A stretch of 64,000 bases of DNA. Origin: Nocardioides bizhenqiangii (lineage in GTDB: Bacteria > Actinomycetota > Actinomycetes > Propionibacteriales > Nocardioidaceae). Each line of letters opens with the position of its first letter. Within the stretch, counting starts at the first letter, position 1. The notes beneath the pieces are model-generated. The model had not been told where the DNA came from. It saw only the letters and a list, made by a program, of their open reading frames with translations, and made no database searches. The translations under genes and the position numbers were made by a program. Below, one piece after another: positions 31,255 to 40,687 of this stretch. The stretch is taken from positions 2,851,501 to 2,915,500 of the forward strand of contig NZ_CP141059.1 of the NCBI RefSeq assembly GCF_034661235.1, read 5' to 3'.

Positions 31255-34200
31255 GTGGGGATTTCGCGCATGTGCGCGCGCACGATCGCAGTGATCGTGA
31301 TAGCAGCCGGTTGCCTGGCCGCGGCGCCAGAAACCGCGCTCGCCGTGCCCGGAACGCCCGGCAGCCTCTCCGCGTCGGCATCCAACCCGCCGGTCCTGTC
31401 GTGGGATCGGGCGACGTCCGCGGTGAAGTACGAGGTCCAGGTCGACGACGACCCCGCCTTCGTCTCCCCCGAGTTCACCCTGACCACCGTCAACACCCGC
31501 GCCGTACCGACGTTGGTCCTCCACGCCGGCGACCAGTTCTGGCGGGTTCGGGCGTACGACGCCACCAACGTCGTCGGCGCCTGGGCGCAGGCTTCGTTCG
31601 TGGTCGACCCCGTGCCTGCGCCGACGGGCCTTACCCCCCACGCGACCACGCTGCAGCAGCCGAGCTCGCCGCCGCTCTTGTCGTGGGACGAGGTGCGCGG
31701 CGCTGAGGCTTACGTCGTCCAGCTCGACGACGAGGAGGACACCGAGTACGTCGGTGCCCGGGAGTACACCACGAAGGCGACCGCCCTCGTCGTCCCCGAG
31801 GCACTCCCCACCGGTGACACCGGTGAGAGCTATCGGTGGCGGGTGAAGGCGATCCGCGACTCGGGTGTGGAGTCGGACTTCTCGGGAGACGCCACCTTCA
31901 CCCTGTCGCCGATCGCCGCGGTGACCCTGAACACCCCGGCCGACGACGCGGTCGTCCAGGACATCGTCCTCGACTGGCAGCCGCTGCCCGGTGCGCAGTA
32001 CTACGAGCTCGAGGTCTCGACCGACGACAGCTTCTCGACCTCGACGCTGGTCGAGCCGCGTCGCAAGGTCTACGGCACCCGCTACTCGCCTTCGATCACC
32101 TACGACAACAACACCTACTACTGGCGGGTCCGTGCTGTCGACACGTCCGGTAACCCGAGCGCGTGGTCGGACGGCATCGACCTGCGCAGCTTCGTCCGGT
32201 CCTGGACCCTGAAGCCGGCGCAACAGTGGCCGGCACCCGGCGCCAACGTCCCGGCGAACCGGATGTTCCTGGAGTGGACGCCGGTCCAGCACGCCACCCA
32301 GTACGAGGTCCAGATGGGCTCGGACCAAAACTTCTCGCCCGGGACCTTCTCTGCTTGTCACGTGGCCGGCACGACGTACACGCCAGGCATCGTCGAGGTC
32401 AACACAACGACGGCCATCGTCATGAGAGACCCCCACGAGAAGTGCACGCCCCAAGCCGGCGTGCCGACCTACTGGCGGGTCCGCGCCCTCGACCTGCCCT
32501 TCACCCGGCCGGGCACCGGTACCTCCGGCGTCCAGGGCCTGTTCTCGGACACCCGCTCCTTCGTCTTCAACCCGGACGCACTCGGGACGATGACCCCGGC
32601 CAATGGCGCGACCGTCGACGTGCCGGTCCTGTCCTGGTCCCCCGTCGACAACGCCGCGCACTACGAGGTCTCGCTGTCCGACAACACGGGAAACCCCGTC
32701 GTGGCCAAGACCCGCACCTACGCGACGTCCTACGTCCCCATCGTCTCCACGCCGCTGACCGCTGCGAAGAGCCCGTACACCTGGCGACTCCAGGCGATCG
32801 GCGCCGACGGTGTCACCCAGTCGCTCATCGCCCAACGCACGTTCTCGATCTCCGGTGAGGCCCCCGACGAGGGGCCGTGGGCGGGTGCCGCCTCGCCCCT
32901 CACCCCGCTGACCGCCAACGATCCGGGCTCGTCGTCGATGCGTGCCCCGTTGATGGCGTGGGAGCCGCACCCGGGCGCCGCGAGCTACCGGGTCTTCGCC
33001 GGTCCCGCTGGCAGCGGCACTCTGTTCGGCGACACCGCTGACGCGTTCAACGTCAAGCTCAGCCACCCCGCGGTCACCGACATCTGGACCCGGCTGCTCG
33101 AGCCCGGCCAGTACGACTGGTTCGTCGAGGCCTACGACGCCACGGGCGTGCCCATCGCCACCGGACCGGTCGCCACCTTCGCGATCGCTCCGATCGGATC
33201 TGTCGGGGAGGTGCAGGTGGCGCTGGACGGGACCGAGCTGGCTCCGCCGTTCGCGGGCTCGACCTGTGTCGTCGCGTCGCCGTGCGACAACACCATCGCC
33301 ACGCCGGTGATCTCGTGGAACCCGGTCCCGAGTGCCTCGATGTACCTGGTTTACGTCTCCGAGGAGTCCGACTTCACCAACGTGGTGGAACCGCTGATCA
33401 GCCTTCCGGCAACCACCAACACGATCTACGCACCCACTCTCAGCCAGGAGAAGGCGGCACTCGCCGAGAGCCTGGCCGGCGCGTCGTACTACGTGTTCAT
33501 CCGACCGTGCCGGACCGTGACGTCCTGCGGCCCCAACCCCGTCTCGGCGTCAGGGATGGCGACCACCGCCTTCGAGAAGAAGTCACCCCGAGCGGTGCTC
33601 GAGCAGCCGGTCCCCGGTGCGACGGTCAGCACGTCCGAGATCACCTTCGACTGGCAGGACTACCGCGCCACCAACGCGGCGACCATCTTCGCCGACACCG
33701 GTGAAGCCGGCACCCAGTCTGCGAAGTGGTACCGCATCCAGGTCGACGACAACGCCAACTTCTCCTCGCCGATCGAGAGCGTCCGGGTCGACCAGTCGAC
33801 CTACACCTCGCCGACCACGCTCTATCCCGAGGGCCCGCTCTACTGGCGGGTGCAGGCGATCGACGCGGACGACAACGACCTTGCCTGGTCGGACGGCCGC
33901 GTGTTCACCAAGTCCAGCCCCGTGGTGGCGCTGACCAGCCCGCTGCACGGCACCGTCCGCCACGGGACGACCGTCTTCCGGTGGCAGCCACGCGCCTTCG
34001 CCGCAAGCTACGACATCGAGCTCTACAAGAACAACGACACCACCTTCTCCAGCGCCAACCGCGTGTTCAGCAAGAACGTGAAGCAGACCGCGTACGTCTG
34101 GAACGAGGTCATCCCGTCGAGCACGGTCCCCTACGTGTGGCGGGTGCGCGCGGTCGACCCGTTGGGCAACAAGGGGCCGTGGTCGACCACCCGCGCCTTC

Positions 34201-34785
34201 ACCAACTCCACCGAGGAGCCTCACGTCGAGGGTCCGGCCTCCGGGAGCTACCTCCAGGGCGACGACATCCTGCTCCGGTGGACCTCAGTCCCTGGCGCCA
34301 CGTCCTACGAGGTCGAGCTGATGGCCCCCACCGGCACCACCGCCGAGCGGACGGACACCAAGGCGACGGCGTACGCGCCGTACCGCACGCTCGTCGACGG
34401 CACCTGGCAGTGGAAGGTCGTCGCCGAGAACGCATCGGGCACCCAGATCGGGTCCAGCGGCTGGGCGACGTTCGTCATCGACGAGAACGGCCCGAAGGTC
34501 ATGACCGTGGCGCCGAGCACGGTCCTGCCGAGGTCGAGCATCGTGGTGACGTTCAACGAGCCGGTGAAGAACGTGACCGGGCGGACCCTCTACCTCAAGA
34601 AGAACGGCACCCGGCGCAAGGTCGCAGCGGCCGTCACGCTGTCCGCCGACAAGCTCCGAGCCACGCTCAACCCGAGCCGGAGGCTGGGTGGCTCGACGGT
34701 CTACACGCTCAAGCTCACAGCCGGGATCACCGACCTTCGCGACAACAAGCTGGCACCCACCACCCGCAGCATCTTCGTGCGGTAG
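31255..34785 (+). CDS. Large secreted protein of about ten Fn3/Ig-like repeats with SbsA-type C-terminus
   Basis: This 1176-residue exported protein has a signal peptide to about residue 30 (ETALA). About ten repeats of some 100 residues follow, each opening with a strand such as PVLSWxPVxxAxxYEVQV and closing with a strand such as YYWRVRAVDxxGxxSAWS. The last 95 residues form an SbsA-like Ig domain (VMTVAPSTVLPRSSIVVTFN, ending TDLRDNKLAPTTRSIFVR). Repeat seven holds extra cysteines (TCVVASPC, PCRTVTSCG). There is no LPXTG or C-terminal helix, so it is probably released or bound to wall polymers. GGGAGGGG precedes the GTG at 31255. A surface or matrix role is likely, but no ligand can be named. 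Confidence 0.85.
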   Translation: MGISRMCARTIAVIVIAAGCLAAAPETALAVPGTPGSLSASASNPPVLSWDRATSAVKYEVQVDDDPAFVSPEFTLTTVNTRAVPTLVLHAGDQFWRVRAYDATNVVGAWAQASFVVDPVPAPTGLTPHATTLQQPSSPPLLSWDEVRGAEAYVVQLDDEEDTEYVGAREYTTKATALVVPEALPTGDTGESYRWRVKAIRDSGVESDFSGDATFTLSPIAAVTLNTPADDAVVQDIVLDWQPLPGAQYYELEVSTDDSFSTSTLVEPRRKVYGTRYSPSITYDNNTYYWRVRAVDTSGNPSAWSDGIDLRSFVRSWTLKPAQQWPAPGANVPANRMFLEWTPVQHATQYEVQMGSDQNFSPGTFSACHVAGTTYTPGIVEVNTTTAIVMRDPHEKCTPQAGVPTYWRVRALDLPFTRPGTGTSGVQGLFSDTRSFVFNPDALGTMTPANGATVDVPVLSWSPVDNAAHYEVSLSDNTGNPVVAKTRTYATSYVPIVSTPLTAAKSPYTWRLQAIGADGVTQSLIAQRTFSISGEAPDEGPWAGAASPLTPLTANDPGSSSMRAPLMAWEPHPGAASYRVFAGPAGSGTLFGDTADAFNVKLSHPAVTDIWTRLLEPGQYDWFVEAYDATGVPIATGPVATFAIAPIGSVGEVQVALDGTELAPPFAGSTCVVASPCDNTIATPVISWNPVPSASMYLVYVSEESDFTNVVEPLISLPATTNTIYAPTLSQEKAALAESLAGASYYVFIRPCRTVTSCGPNPVSASGMATTAFEKKSPRAVLEQPVPGATVSTSEITFDWQDYRATNAATIFADTGEAGTQSAKWYRIQVDDNANFSSPIESVRVDQSTYTSPTTLYPEGPLYWRVQAIDADDNDLAWSDGRVFTKSSPVVALTSPLHGTVRHGTTVFRWQPRAFAASYDIELYKNNDTTFSSANRVFSKNVKQTAYVWNEVIPSSTVPYVWRVRAVDPLGNKGPWSTTRAFTNSTEEPHVEGPASGSYLQGDDILLRWTSVPGATSYEVELMAPTGTTAERTDTKATAYAPYRTLVDGTWQWKVVAENASGTQIGSSGWATFVIDENGPKVMTVAPSTVLPRSSIVVTFNEPVKNVTGRTLYLKKNGTRRKVAAAVTLSADKLRATLNPSRRLGGSTVYTLKLTAGITDLRDNKLAPTTRSIFVR

Positions 34786-34837
34786 CCGGGACGCTGCGGT
34801 GGCCGTCGACGATTCGAGTACGACGTCCCAACCGGCG

Positions 34838-34843
34838 TAAAAT
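34838..34843 (+). promoter_or_regulatory. TAAAAT -10 element of a likely leaderless transcript
   Basis: TAAAAT ends six bases before the GTG at 34850, so the transcript would begin at or very near the start codon. There is no ribosome site in between. This is the usual arrangement of leaderless genes in actinobacteria and supports the GTG start. Confidence 0.5.
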
Positions 34844-34849
34844 CACTGG

Positions 34850-35515
34850 GTGAAGAACCTCCTCGACTGGCTGGCCGACCACTGGGTCGACGCGCTCGGC
34901 TGGGGCGGGAGCGCACTGCTCGTCTACTCGCTGCTCCAGCAGCGCGTGCTCCGGTTCCGCACCCTGAACCTCGTCGCCGGAGGCGTGCTGATCGCCTTCA
35001 ACGCGATCCTCGGTGTGTGGCCGATGGTGGCCCTCAACGCGGTGACCAGCGCGATCAACCTGTGGTTCATCCTGCGGCTGCGGCGGCAGCGGCACGACGC
35101 CGCGTCGTTCGAGGTGATCGAGGTCGGTCTGGACGACCAGTACCTCCGTCACGTGCTCGACACCCACGCCGGCGACATCCAGCAGCACCAGCCGACGTTC
35201 GCGGGGCGGGCCCTGCCCGGGCAGGAGGCATTCGTCATCGCGAAGGGTGACGAGACGGTCGGGGTCGTCGTCGTCGAGAGGGACGGCGAGGTCGCACGGG
35301 TGCGCCTCGACTACGTCACGCCGAAGTACCGCGACTTCACCCCGGGCGAGTTCGTCTGGCGGCGCAGCGACCTGCTCCGGAGCCGCGGCTACCGGCAGGT
35401 CGTGACCTCACCGGAGATCGTGTCCCCCTACTACGACCGGATCGGCTTCCGGGCGGAGGGTCGGAGCTTCGTCCTCGACCTCGACCAGCCCGAAGGCGTG
35501 GCTGCCGGTAGCTAG
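34850..35515 (+). CDS. Membrane domain fused to a C-terminal GNAT acetyltransferase-like domain
   Basis: The first 80 of 221 residues hold two to three membrane helices ([20 protein letters not shown], then [20 protein letters not shown] and a [16 protein letters not shown] stretch), resembling YgjV/CBU_0592-like membrane domains. Residues about 90-221 look like a GNAT fold ([47 protein letters not shown]). The acetyl-CoA loop is not classical, so activity is uncertain. The start is a GTG directly after a -10 box. Its TAG overlaps the TAG of the convergent trpD gene in CTAG. Confidence 0.78.
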   Translation: MKNLLDWLADHWVDALGWGGSALLVYSLLQQRVLRFRTLNLVAGGVLIAFNAILGVWPMVALNAVTSAINLWFILRLRRQRHDAASFEVIEVGLDDQYLRHVLDTHAGDIQQHQPTFAGRALPGQEAFVIAKGDETVGVVVVERDGEVARVRLDYVTPKYRDFTPGEFVWRRSDLLRSRGYRQVVTSPEIVSPYYDRIGFRAEGRSFVLDLDQPEGVAAGS

Positions 35516-36555
35516 GCCGAGGCGGCGGCCACCCAGCGGTCCAGCGCCGCGCGGGCGGCGCCCGAGTCGATCGCCTGGGCCGCGCGGGCGATACCCGCGA
35601 CGAGCGCCTCGTGCACGTCGGTGCCAGGTGCGTCGTAGACGGCCAGTGCCGCTCCCGCGTTGAGCAGCACGGCGTCGCGCACCGCGCCGGTCTCCCCCGC
35701 CAGCAGGCGGCGTACGACGTCCGCGTTGTGCTCGGCGTCACCGCCGCGCAGCGCGGCCCTGTCGACGTGCGGGAGACCGAGCGCGGCCGGGTCGACCGAC
35801 GTGGTGGTGACCTCGCCGTCGTGGACCACCCAGACCGCGGAGGTCGTGGTGGTCGTGAGCTCGTCGAGCCCGTCGTCGCCGCGGAAGACCCAGGCGTCGA
35901 CACCGCGAGCCGCGAGCACCCCCGCCATGACGGGAGCTACCCGCGGGTCCGCGCACCCGACCGCCCGCGCCTGCGCGTGGGCCGGGTTTGTGAGCGGGCC
36001 GAGCATGTTGAACGTCGTGCCGATCCCGAGCTCGCTGCGCGCCGGACCGGCGAACCGGAGGGCAGGGTGGAACGTCTTGGCGAAGCAGAACGTGATGCCG
36101 GCCTCCTCGGCCACCGCCGCCACCCGCTCGGCGGGCAGGTCGAGCCGGATCCCGAGCACCCGCAGCACGTCCGCCGACCCCGACTGCGAGCTGGCCGACA
36201 CGTTGCCGTGCTTGACCACCTTGGCTCCCGCGCCGGCGGCCACGATCGCGGCCATCGTCGAGATGTTGACCGACATCGAGCGGTCGCCCCCGGTGCCCAC
36301 CACGTCGAGCAGCCGGCCGCCGACCTCGATCGGGGTCGCGGCGGCGTACATCGCGTCGACCAGGCCGGTGACCTCGGCGACCGTCTCGCCCTTGGCGCGC
36401 AGGGCGACCGCGAAGCCCGCGATCTGGGCGTCGGTGGCCTCGCCCGCGAGGATCTCGCCGGTCGCCCAGGCGACCTGTGCGGAGGTCAGCTCGGTGCCGG
36501 CGACCAGCGCGCTGAGGACCTCCGGCCAGGTGTGACCGGTGGCGGGATCATTCAT
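35512..36555 (-). CDS. trpD: Anthranilate phosphoribosyltransferase
   Basis: This 347-residue tryptophan-pathway enzyme joins anthranilate and PRPP. Family motifs are intact: the [16 protein letters not shown] loop, [17 protein letters not shown], the FHPALRF segment, and [13 protein letters not shown] in the C-terminal half. It is a lone trp gene here, as in the M. tuberculosis Rv2192c position, so the rest of the pathway lies elsewhere. Its ATG at 36555 shares one base with the stop of the receiver-like gene (TGATG), so the two should be translated together. Confidence 0.95.
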   Translation of the reverse strand: MNDPATGHTWPEVLSALVAGTELTSAQVAWATGEILAGEATDAQIAGFAVALRAKGETVAEVTGLVDAMYAAATPIEVGGRLLDVVGTGGDRSMSVNISTMAAIVAAGAGAKVVKHGNVSASSQSGSADVLRVLGIRLDLPAERVAAVAEEAGITFCFAKTFHPALRFAGPARSELGIGTTFNMLGPLTNPAHAQARAVGCADPRVAPVMAGVLAARGVDAWVFRGDDGLDELTTTTTSAVWVVHDGEVTTTSVDPAALGLPHVDRAALRGGDAEHNADVVRRLLAGETGAVRDAVLLNAGAALAVYDAPGTDVHEALVAGIARAAQAIDSGAARAALDRWVAAASA

Positions 36556-36971
36556 CAGGCTGCTGGGACCCGCGACCGCAGCAGCGAGATGACGGCCTCG
36601 GCGAGCTGGACGGGGTCGATCGGATGCGGCACGGCGGCATCGGCGCGAGACCAGGTCGCGAGCCACGCGTCCTGCGGGCGTCCGGTCAGCACCACGAGCG
36701 GCGGGCACTGGTAGATCTCGTCCTTGAGCTGCTTCGCGATGCCCATCCCGCCGGCCGGTACCGCCTCGCCGTCGAGGATCGCGAGGTCGATGTGACCGGC
36801 GTCCATGTTCTGGATCACCACCGGCTCGGTCGCGACCTCGACGTACTCCACCTCGGGCAGGTCCGGGTGGGGCCGACGCCCCAGCGCCAGGATCACCTGC
36901 TCGCGGGTGTGGACGTCGTCGCTGTAGACGAGGACCTTGAGTGCCCCCTTGACTGCATGGGTGTCCGTCAC
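36555..36971 (-). CDS. Receiver-like response-regulator domain protein
   Basis: This 138-residue protein has a response-regulator-like fold: [20 protein letters not shown] at the N-terminus, [20 protein letters not shown] with an Asp in the phospho-acceptor place, and [16 protein letters not shown] with the Thr/Ser switch. The usual C-terminal Lys is not obvious, so phosphorylation is uncertain. No output domain follows. It starts with GTG at 36971, overlaps trpD by one base and follows the CtaG-like gene by 10 bp. Its role with these neighbours is not known. Confidence 0.8.
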   Translation of the reverse strand: MTDTHAVKGALKVLVYSDDVHTREQVILALGRRPHPDLPEVEYVEVATEPVVIQNMDAGHIDLAILDGEAVPAGGMGIAKQLKDEIYQCPPLVVLTGRPQDAWLATWSRADAAVPHPIDPVQLAEAVISLLRSRVPAA

Positions 36972-36981
36972 GTGCGGGATG

Positions 36982-37854
36982 TTACTCGGATCGTGCTTCC
37001 AGCCGGTCCAGGCGTCGGTCCTCGCGCTCGGCCTCCTTCGCGGAGGCCCGCACCCACTGCACGAACAGCACGACGAAGAACACGATGCCGACCAGGTCGC
37101 CCGCGCCCCAGAGGATCCCGCCGGCCAGCTCCTGGTCGGCCCGCGGATCCGGCAGCCACGCCCCCATCGGGCCGTCGTGCAGCGACGGGTAGTGGTCGCC
37201 GCCGAGGAGCGCGCTCTGTCCCATGATCGTGACGCCCAGGAAGGCGTGGAACGGCAGCGTGAGCACGGTCAGCAGCACCCGGAACGGGTAGGCGACCCGC
37301 CCGGGCAGTGGATCGACCCCCACGATCGGCCAGAAGAACAGGGCGCCGACCACCACCAGGTGCACGTGCATCAGCTCGTGCACGTAGGCGTTGGACAGCG
37401 AGGCGTCGTACCAGCCGGTGAAGTAGAGCGCCCACGGCGAGACGACGTACAGGAGGAACGTCAGCGGGGGGAAGGTCAGCACCTTCGCGACGCGCGAGTG
37501 GAGCACGGCGAGCAGCCACCTGCGGGGCGCCTTCGGCAGGGTCCGCAGCGCCAGGGTCACCGGCGCACCCAGCGCGAGCGACAGGGGCACCACCATCGAC
37601 AGCACCATGTGCTGGGCCATGTGCACGCTCAGCAGCACGGTGTCGTAGGCGGCGATCCCGGACGACGTCACCAGGTAGAAGGCCAGCATGCCGGCCCCCC
37701 AGGCGACCGACCGACCGACCGGCCACCGGTCCCCGCGCCGGTGCAGCGCCCGCACGCCCAGGGCGTAGAACCCCACGGCCCACACCGTCACCACGAGCGG
37801 CAACGGCGCGAGGCTCCACTCGGTCACGAGGGTCGCCCAGGAGAGCGGGTCCAC
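36982..37854 (-). CDS. ctaG: Cytochrome c oxidase assembly protein, CtaG (caa3-type) family
   Basis: This 290-residue membrane protein has about seven helices. Its conserved histidines include [20 protein letters not shown] and [20 protein letters not shown], the signature of CtaG-type proteins (DUF1404 / caa3_CtaG), which help deliver copper to the oxidase. It is placed back to back with ctaE, which fits. The start is GTG at 37854. The last 25 residues are charged and cytosolic. Confidence 0.88.
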   Translation of the reverse strand: MDPLSWATLVTEWSLAPLPLVVTVWAVGFYALGVRALHRRGDRWPVGRSVAWGAGMLAFYLVTSSGIAAYDTVLLSVHMAQHMVLSMVVPLSLALGAPVTLALRTLPKAPRRWLLAVLHSRVAKVLTFPPLTFLLYVVSPWALYFTGWYDASLSNAYVHELMHVHLVVVGALFFWPIVGVDPLPGRVAYPFRVLLTVLTLPFHAFLGVTIMGQSALLGGDHYPSLHDGPMGAWLPDPRADQELAGGILWGAGDLVGIVFFVVLFVQWVRASAKEAEREDRRLDRLEARSE

Positions 37855-37927
37855 GCCTCGACGGTACGACCCCGCGACACCCCGTCCGATTACTGGGGGT
37901 CGAGGAGACGTCAGCGCCCGCTATCGA

Positions 37928-37933
37928 CATAAT
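37928..37933 (+). promoter_or_regulatory. CATAAT -10 element before ctaE, likely leaderless
   Basis: CATAAT ends six bases before the ctaE GTG at 37940, with no ribosome site between them. It would start the ctaE-qcrCAB transcript at the first codon. The 85-bp gap with the divergent ctaG gene must also hold that gene's promoter. Confidence 0.4.
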
Positions 37934-37939
37934 GACCCC

Positions 37940-38584
37940 GTGGCGACCACAGCAACGGCATCTCTCCCGGCCTCGCGACTGCACGGCCAGCACGACCGAC
38001 CCAGCATGGTCGCCGTCGGCACCATCATCTGGCTCTCGAGCGAGCTGATGTTCTTCGCGGCCCTGTTCGCGTCGTACTTCACGATCCGGTCGGTGAGCCC
38101 CGACATGTGGGCCGAGAACACCGACCTGCTGAATGTGCCGTTCGCCTCGATCAACACCACGATCCTGGTGCTGTCGTCGCTCACCTGCCAGCTGGGTGTG
38201 TTCGCCGCCGAGCGCGGTCAGGTCGGCCGCAAGGGCTCCCTGCTCAAGATCGGCGAGTGGGGGCTGCGCGAGTGGTTCATCCTCACCTACATCATGGGCG
38301 CCATATTCATCGGCGGCCAGGCGCTGGAGTACGCCGAGCTGATCCACGAGGGCGTCACCATCCCGCACGACGCCTACGGCACGATGTTCTACCTGACGAC
38401 CGGCTTCCACGGCCTCCACGTGACCGGCGGCCTGATCGCGTTCCTGTTCGTCCTCGGCCGGACCTACATCGCCAAGCGGTTCACCCATGAGCAGGCGGTC
38501 AGCGCGATCGTCGTGTCCTACTACTGGCACTTCGTCGACGTGGTGTGGATCGGTCTGTTCGCGACGATCTACCTCGTGAAGTGA
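37940..38584 (+). CDS. ctaE: Cytochrome c oxidase subunit III
   Basis: This 214-residue subunit has five membrane helices, as in actinobacterial aa3 oxidases. Motifs include [55 protein letters not shown] with the family's conserved His residues and [20 protein letters not shown] at the end. It forms the aa3 core with subunits I and II, encoded on the other strand 7 kb away. As in M. tuberculosis, it leads the qcrCAB genes, so oxidase and bc1 parts should be made together for the supercomplex. Confidence 0.96.
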   Translation: MATTATASLPASRLHGQHDRPSMVAVGTIIWLSSELMFFAALFASYFTIRSVSPDMWAENTDLLNVPFASINTTILVLSSLTCQLGVFAAERGQVGRKGSLLKIGEWGLREWFILTYIMGAIFIGGQALEYAELIHEGVTIPHDAYGTMFYLTTGFHGLHVTGGLIAFLFVLGRTYIAKRFTHEQAVSAIVVSYYWHFVDVVWIGLFATIYLVK

Positions 38585-38660
38585 TCGCCGTGACAGCAGC
38601 GACGTCACCGACGAAGACTGATTGCCGGACCCGTCCGTCCCTGACCTGCAAGGACTGAAT

Positions 38661-39536
38661 GTGCGCCTCCTGAACCGCTCCGCCGGCCGCCTGTCGCGGC
38701 ATCGTCGCGGACCGATCGCCGGCCTCGTCGTGCTCCTGCTGGGGCTGCTCATGATGGGCGGGCTGTACGCCGTCCTCGCGCCCGCGCAGGCCGACTCCAC
38801 CCAGAGCCAGGACGAGCTGGTCCAGGAGGGCCGCGAGCTCTTCATCGTCGGCTGTGCGTTCTGCCACGGCCAGAACGGCGAAGGCGTGCTCACCCAGGGC
38901 GGCGACCAGTACGGCCCGGCGCTCACCGACGTCGGCGCGGCCGCGGTCGACTTCCAGGTCGGCACCGGCCGGATGCCGATGGCCAACCCGGGCAACCAGG
39001 CGCCCCGCAAGGAGGTCGTCTACACCGACGACGAGATCAAAGCGCTCGCGGCCTACGTCGCCAGCCTCGGCACCGGCCCGGCGATCCCGGACCGGGAGCT
39101 GTACGACCCGGCCACCCTCTCCGACGAGGAGTACGAGGAGTACGTCGTCCGCGGCGGCCAGATCTTCCTCGCCAACTGCACGGCCTGCCACAACTTCGAG
39201 GGCTCCGGCGGCGCCATGCCCCGCGGCGGCTACGCCCCCAAGATCCGCGGGGTCGACCCGAAGCACGTCTACGAGGCGATGCTCACCGGCCCGCAGTCGA
39301 TGGACACCTTCTCGGACGGCAACATCCCGCCGGACGACAAGAAGGCCGTCATCGCCTACCTGGACACGCTCAACGACCAGCCGGACTACGGCGGTCTCAC
39401 CCTCGGCGGTCTCGGACCGGTGAGCGAGGGCCTGATCGCGTGGCTGGTGGGGATGGGTGGCCTGGTCGCCTTCGCGGTGTGGATCGCCGCCCAGACGACC
39501 CGCACGAGCAAGAAGAAGGACGGGGCTGACGCGTGA
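38661..39536 (+). CDS. qcrC: Menaquinol-cytochrome c reductase dihaem cytochrome c subunit
   Basis: This 291-residue subunit has an N-terminal helix (IAGLVVLLLGLLMMGGLYAV), two haem c sites, CAFCH at 65-69 and CTACH at 173-177, with Met ligands in each half, and a C-terminal helix LIAWLVGMGGLVAFAVWIAA. The two haems let actinobacterial bc1 pass electrons straight to the aa3 oxidase without a soluble cytochrome c. GTG at 38661 is preferred over upstream codons because AAGGA precedes it and the signal-anchor begins there. It overlaps qcrA by four bases. Confidence 0.96.
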   Translation: MRLLNRSAGRLSRHRRGPIAGLVVLLLGLLMMGGLYAVLAPAQADSTQSQDELVQEGRELFIVGCAFCHGQNGEGVLTQGGDQYGPALTDVGAAAVDFQVGTGRMPMANPGNQAPRKEVVYTDDEIKALAAYVASLGTGPAIPDRELYDPATLSDEEYEEYVVRGGQIFLANCTACHNFEGSGGAMPRGGYAPKIRGVDPKHVYEAMLTGPQSMDTFSDGNIPPDDKKAVIAYLDTLNDQPDYGGLTLGGLGPVSEGLIAWLVGMGGLVAFAVWIAAQTTRTSKKKDGADA

Positions 39537-40687
39537 CCGACTCTCACGGCAACATCGAGCCGGTCGACCACAGCGACGGCCACGGCGGCCACGGGGGCGC
39601 GCTCGTCCCTGACGAGCCGATCGCCAACCCGGGCGTGCCGGAGCACCTCCCCCGCCCGACCGACGTCGACCCGGCGAAGGAGAAGCGCGCGGAGCGCCAG
39701 GTCGCGGGGTTCTTCGGCCTCTCGGCGATCTGCACGATCCTGTTCGCCGTCTCCTACTTCACCTTCGACGTCGGCGACAACTGGCACGTCGTCGGCGGCC
39801 TGGGTGCCTCCACCGTCGCGCTCGGCGGCACGCTCGGCCTCTCGCTCCTCTTCATCGGCATCGCGATCATCCACTGGTCGCGCAAGCTGATGGGCGACGA
39901 CGAGCTGGTCGAGATGCGTCATCCGGCCTACTCCGGGGAGGCCGACCGGCAGCGCACGCTCGACGACCTCAGGACCGGGTACGAGGAGACGGGCATCGCC
40001 CGCCGACCGCTGATCGTCAGGTCGGCCCTCGGCTCCCTCGCGCTGCTCGGCGTGCCCGCGGTGATCCTGCTCCGCGACCTCGGCCCGCTGCCCGGCGACA
40101 AGCTGTACCACACGATCTGGGGCCAGGGCGGCCGCAAGATCACGGTCATCGAGGACGGCGAGGAGGTCGAGGTCGAGGTCCCGAAGATGCGGATCTCACG
40201 CGACGCCATCGGCACCCCGATCCTCGCCTCGGACCTGGAGATCGGTGACCTCGTCAACGCCCAGCCCGAGGTGCTGTTCAACCCCGAGCGCTACTACGTG
40301 CCGCACGCAGAGGTCGAGGGCGCTGCCCTCCAGACCCACAAGAGCAAGGCCTCGCTGATCCTGCTGCGGATGGAGCCCGAGGACATCAAGCCGGGCAAGG
40401 GCCGCGAGGACTGGTCCGTCAACGGGATCGTGGCCTACTCCAAGATCTGCACGCATGTGGGGTGCCCGATCTCGCTCAACGAGCGCACCACCCACCACCT
40501 GCTCTGCCCGTGCCACCAGTCGACGTTCGACATGACGGACTCCGGCAACGTCATCTTCGGCCCGGCGGGCCGGCCGCTGCCGCAGCTGCCGATCGAGATC
40601 GACGACCAGGGGTACCTCGTCGCGCAGAGCGACTTCACTGAACCGGTCGGACCTAGCTTCTGGGAGCGGGACTATGAAGAGCGCTGA
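39533..40687 (+). CDS. qcrA: Menaquinol-cytochrome c reductase Rieske iron-sulfur subunit
   Basis: This 384-residue Rieske protein has three membrane helices (near residues 60-75, 85-110 and 160-180), an actinobacterial feature, and a C-terminal 2Fe-2S domain. The cluster ligands are in CTHVGC (Cys306, His308) and CPCHQSTFD, with the disulfide cysteines in the same motifs. The His/Asp-rich N-terminus (HSDGHGGHGG) is variable. It is coupled to qcrC by a GTGA overlap and overlaps qcrB by 14 bases. Confidence 0.96.
   Translation: MTDSHGNIEPVDHSDGHGGHGGALVPDEPIANPGVPEHLPRPTDVDPAKEKRAERQVAGFFGLSAICTILFAVSYFTFDVGDNWHVVGGLGASTVALGGTLGLSLLFIGIAIIHWSRKLMGDDELVEMRHPAYSGEADRQRTLDDLRTGYEETGIARRPLIVRSALGSLALLGVPAVILLRDLGPLPGDKLYHTIWGQGGRKITVIEDGEEVEVEVPKMRISRDAIGTPILASDLEIGDLVNAQPEVLFNPERYYVPHAEVEGAALQTHKSKASLILLRMEPEDIKPGKGREDWSVNGIVAYSKICTHVGCPISLNERTTHHLLCPCHQSTFDMTDSGNVIFGPAGRPLPQLPIEIDDQGYLVAQSDFTEPVGPSFWERDYEER

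Noticed and set aside
31836..34853. Additional frames inside the repeat protein
   Set aside because: They are alternate-frame shadows of the 1176-residue gene, lacking start signals and family likeness.
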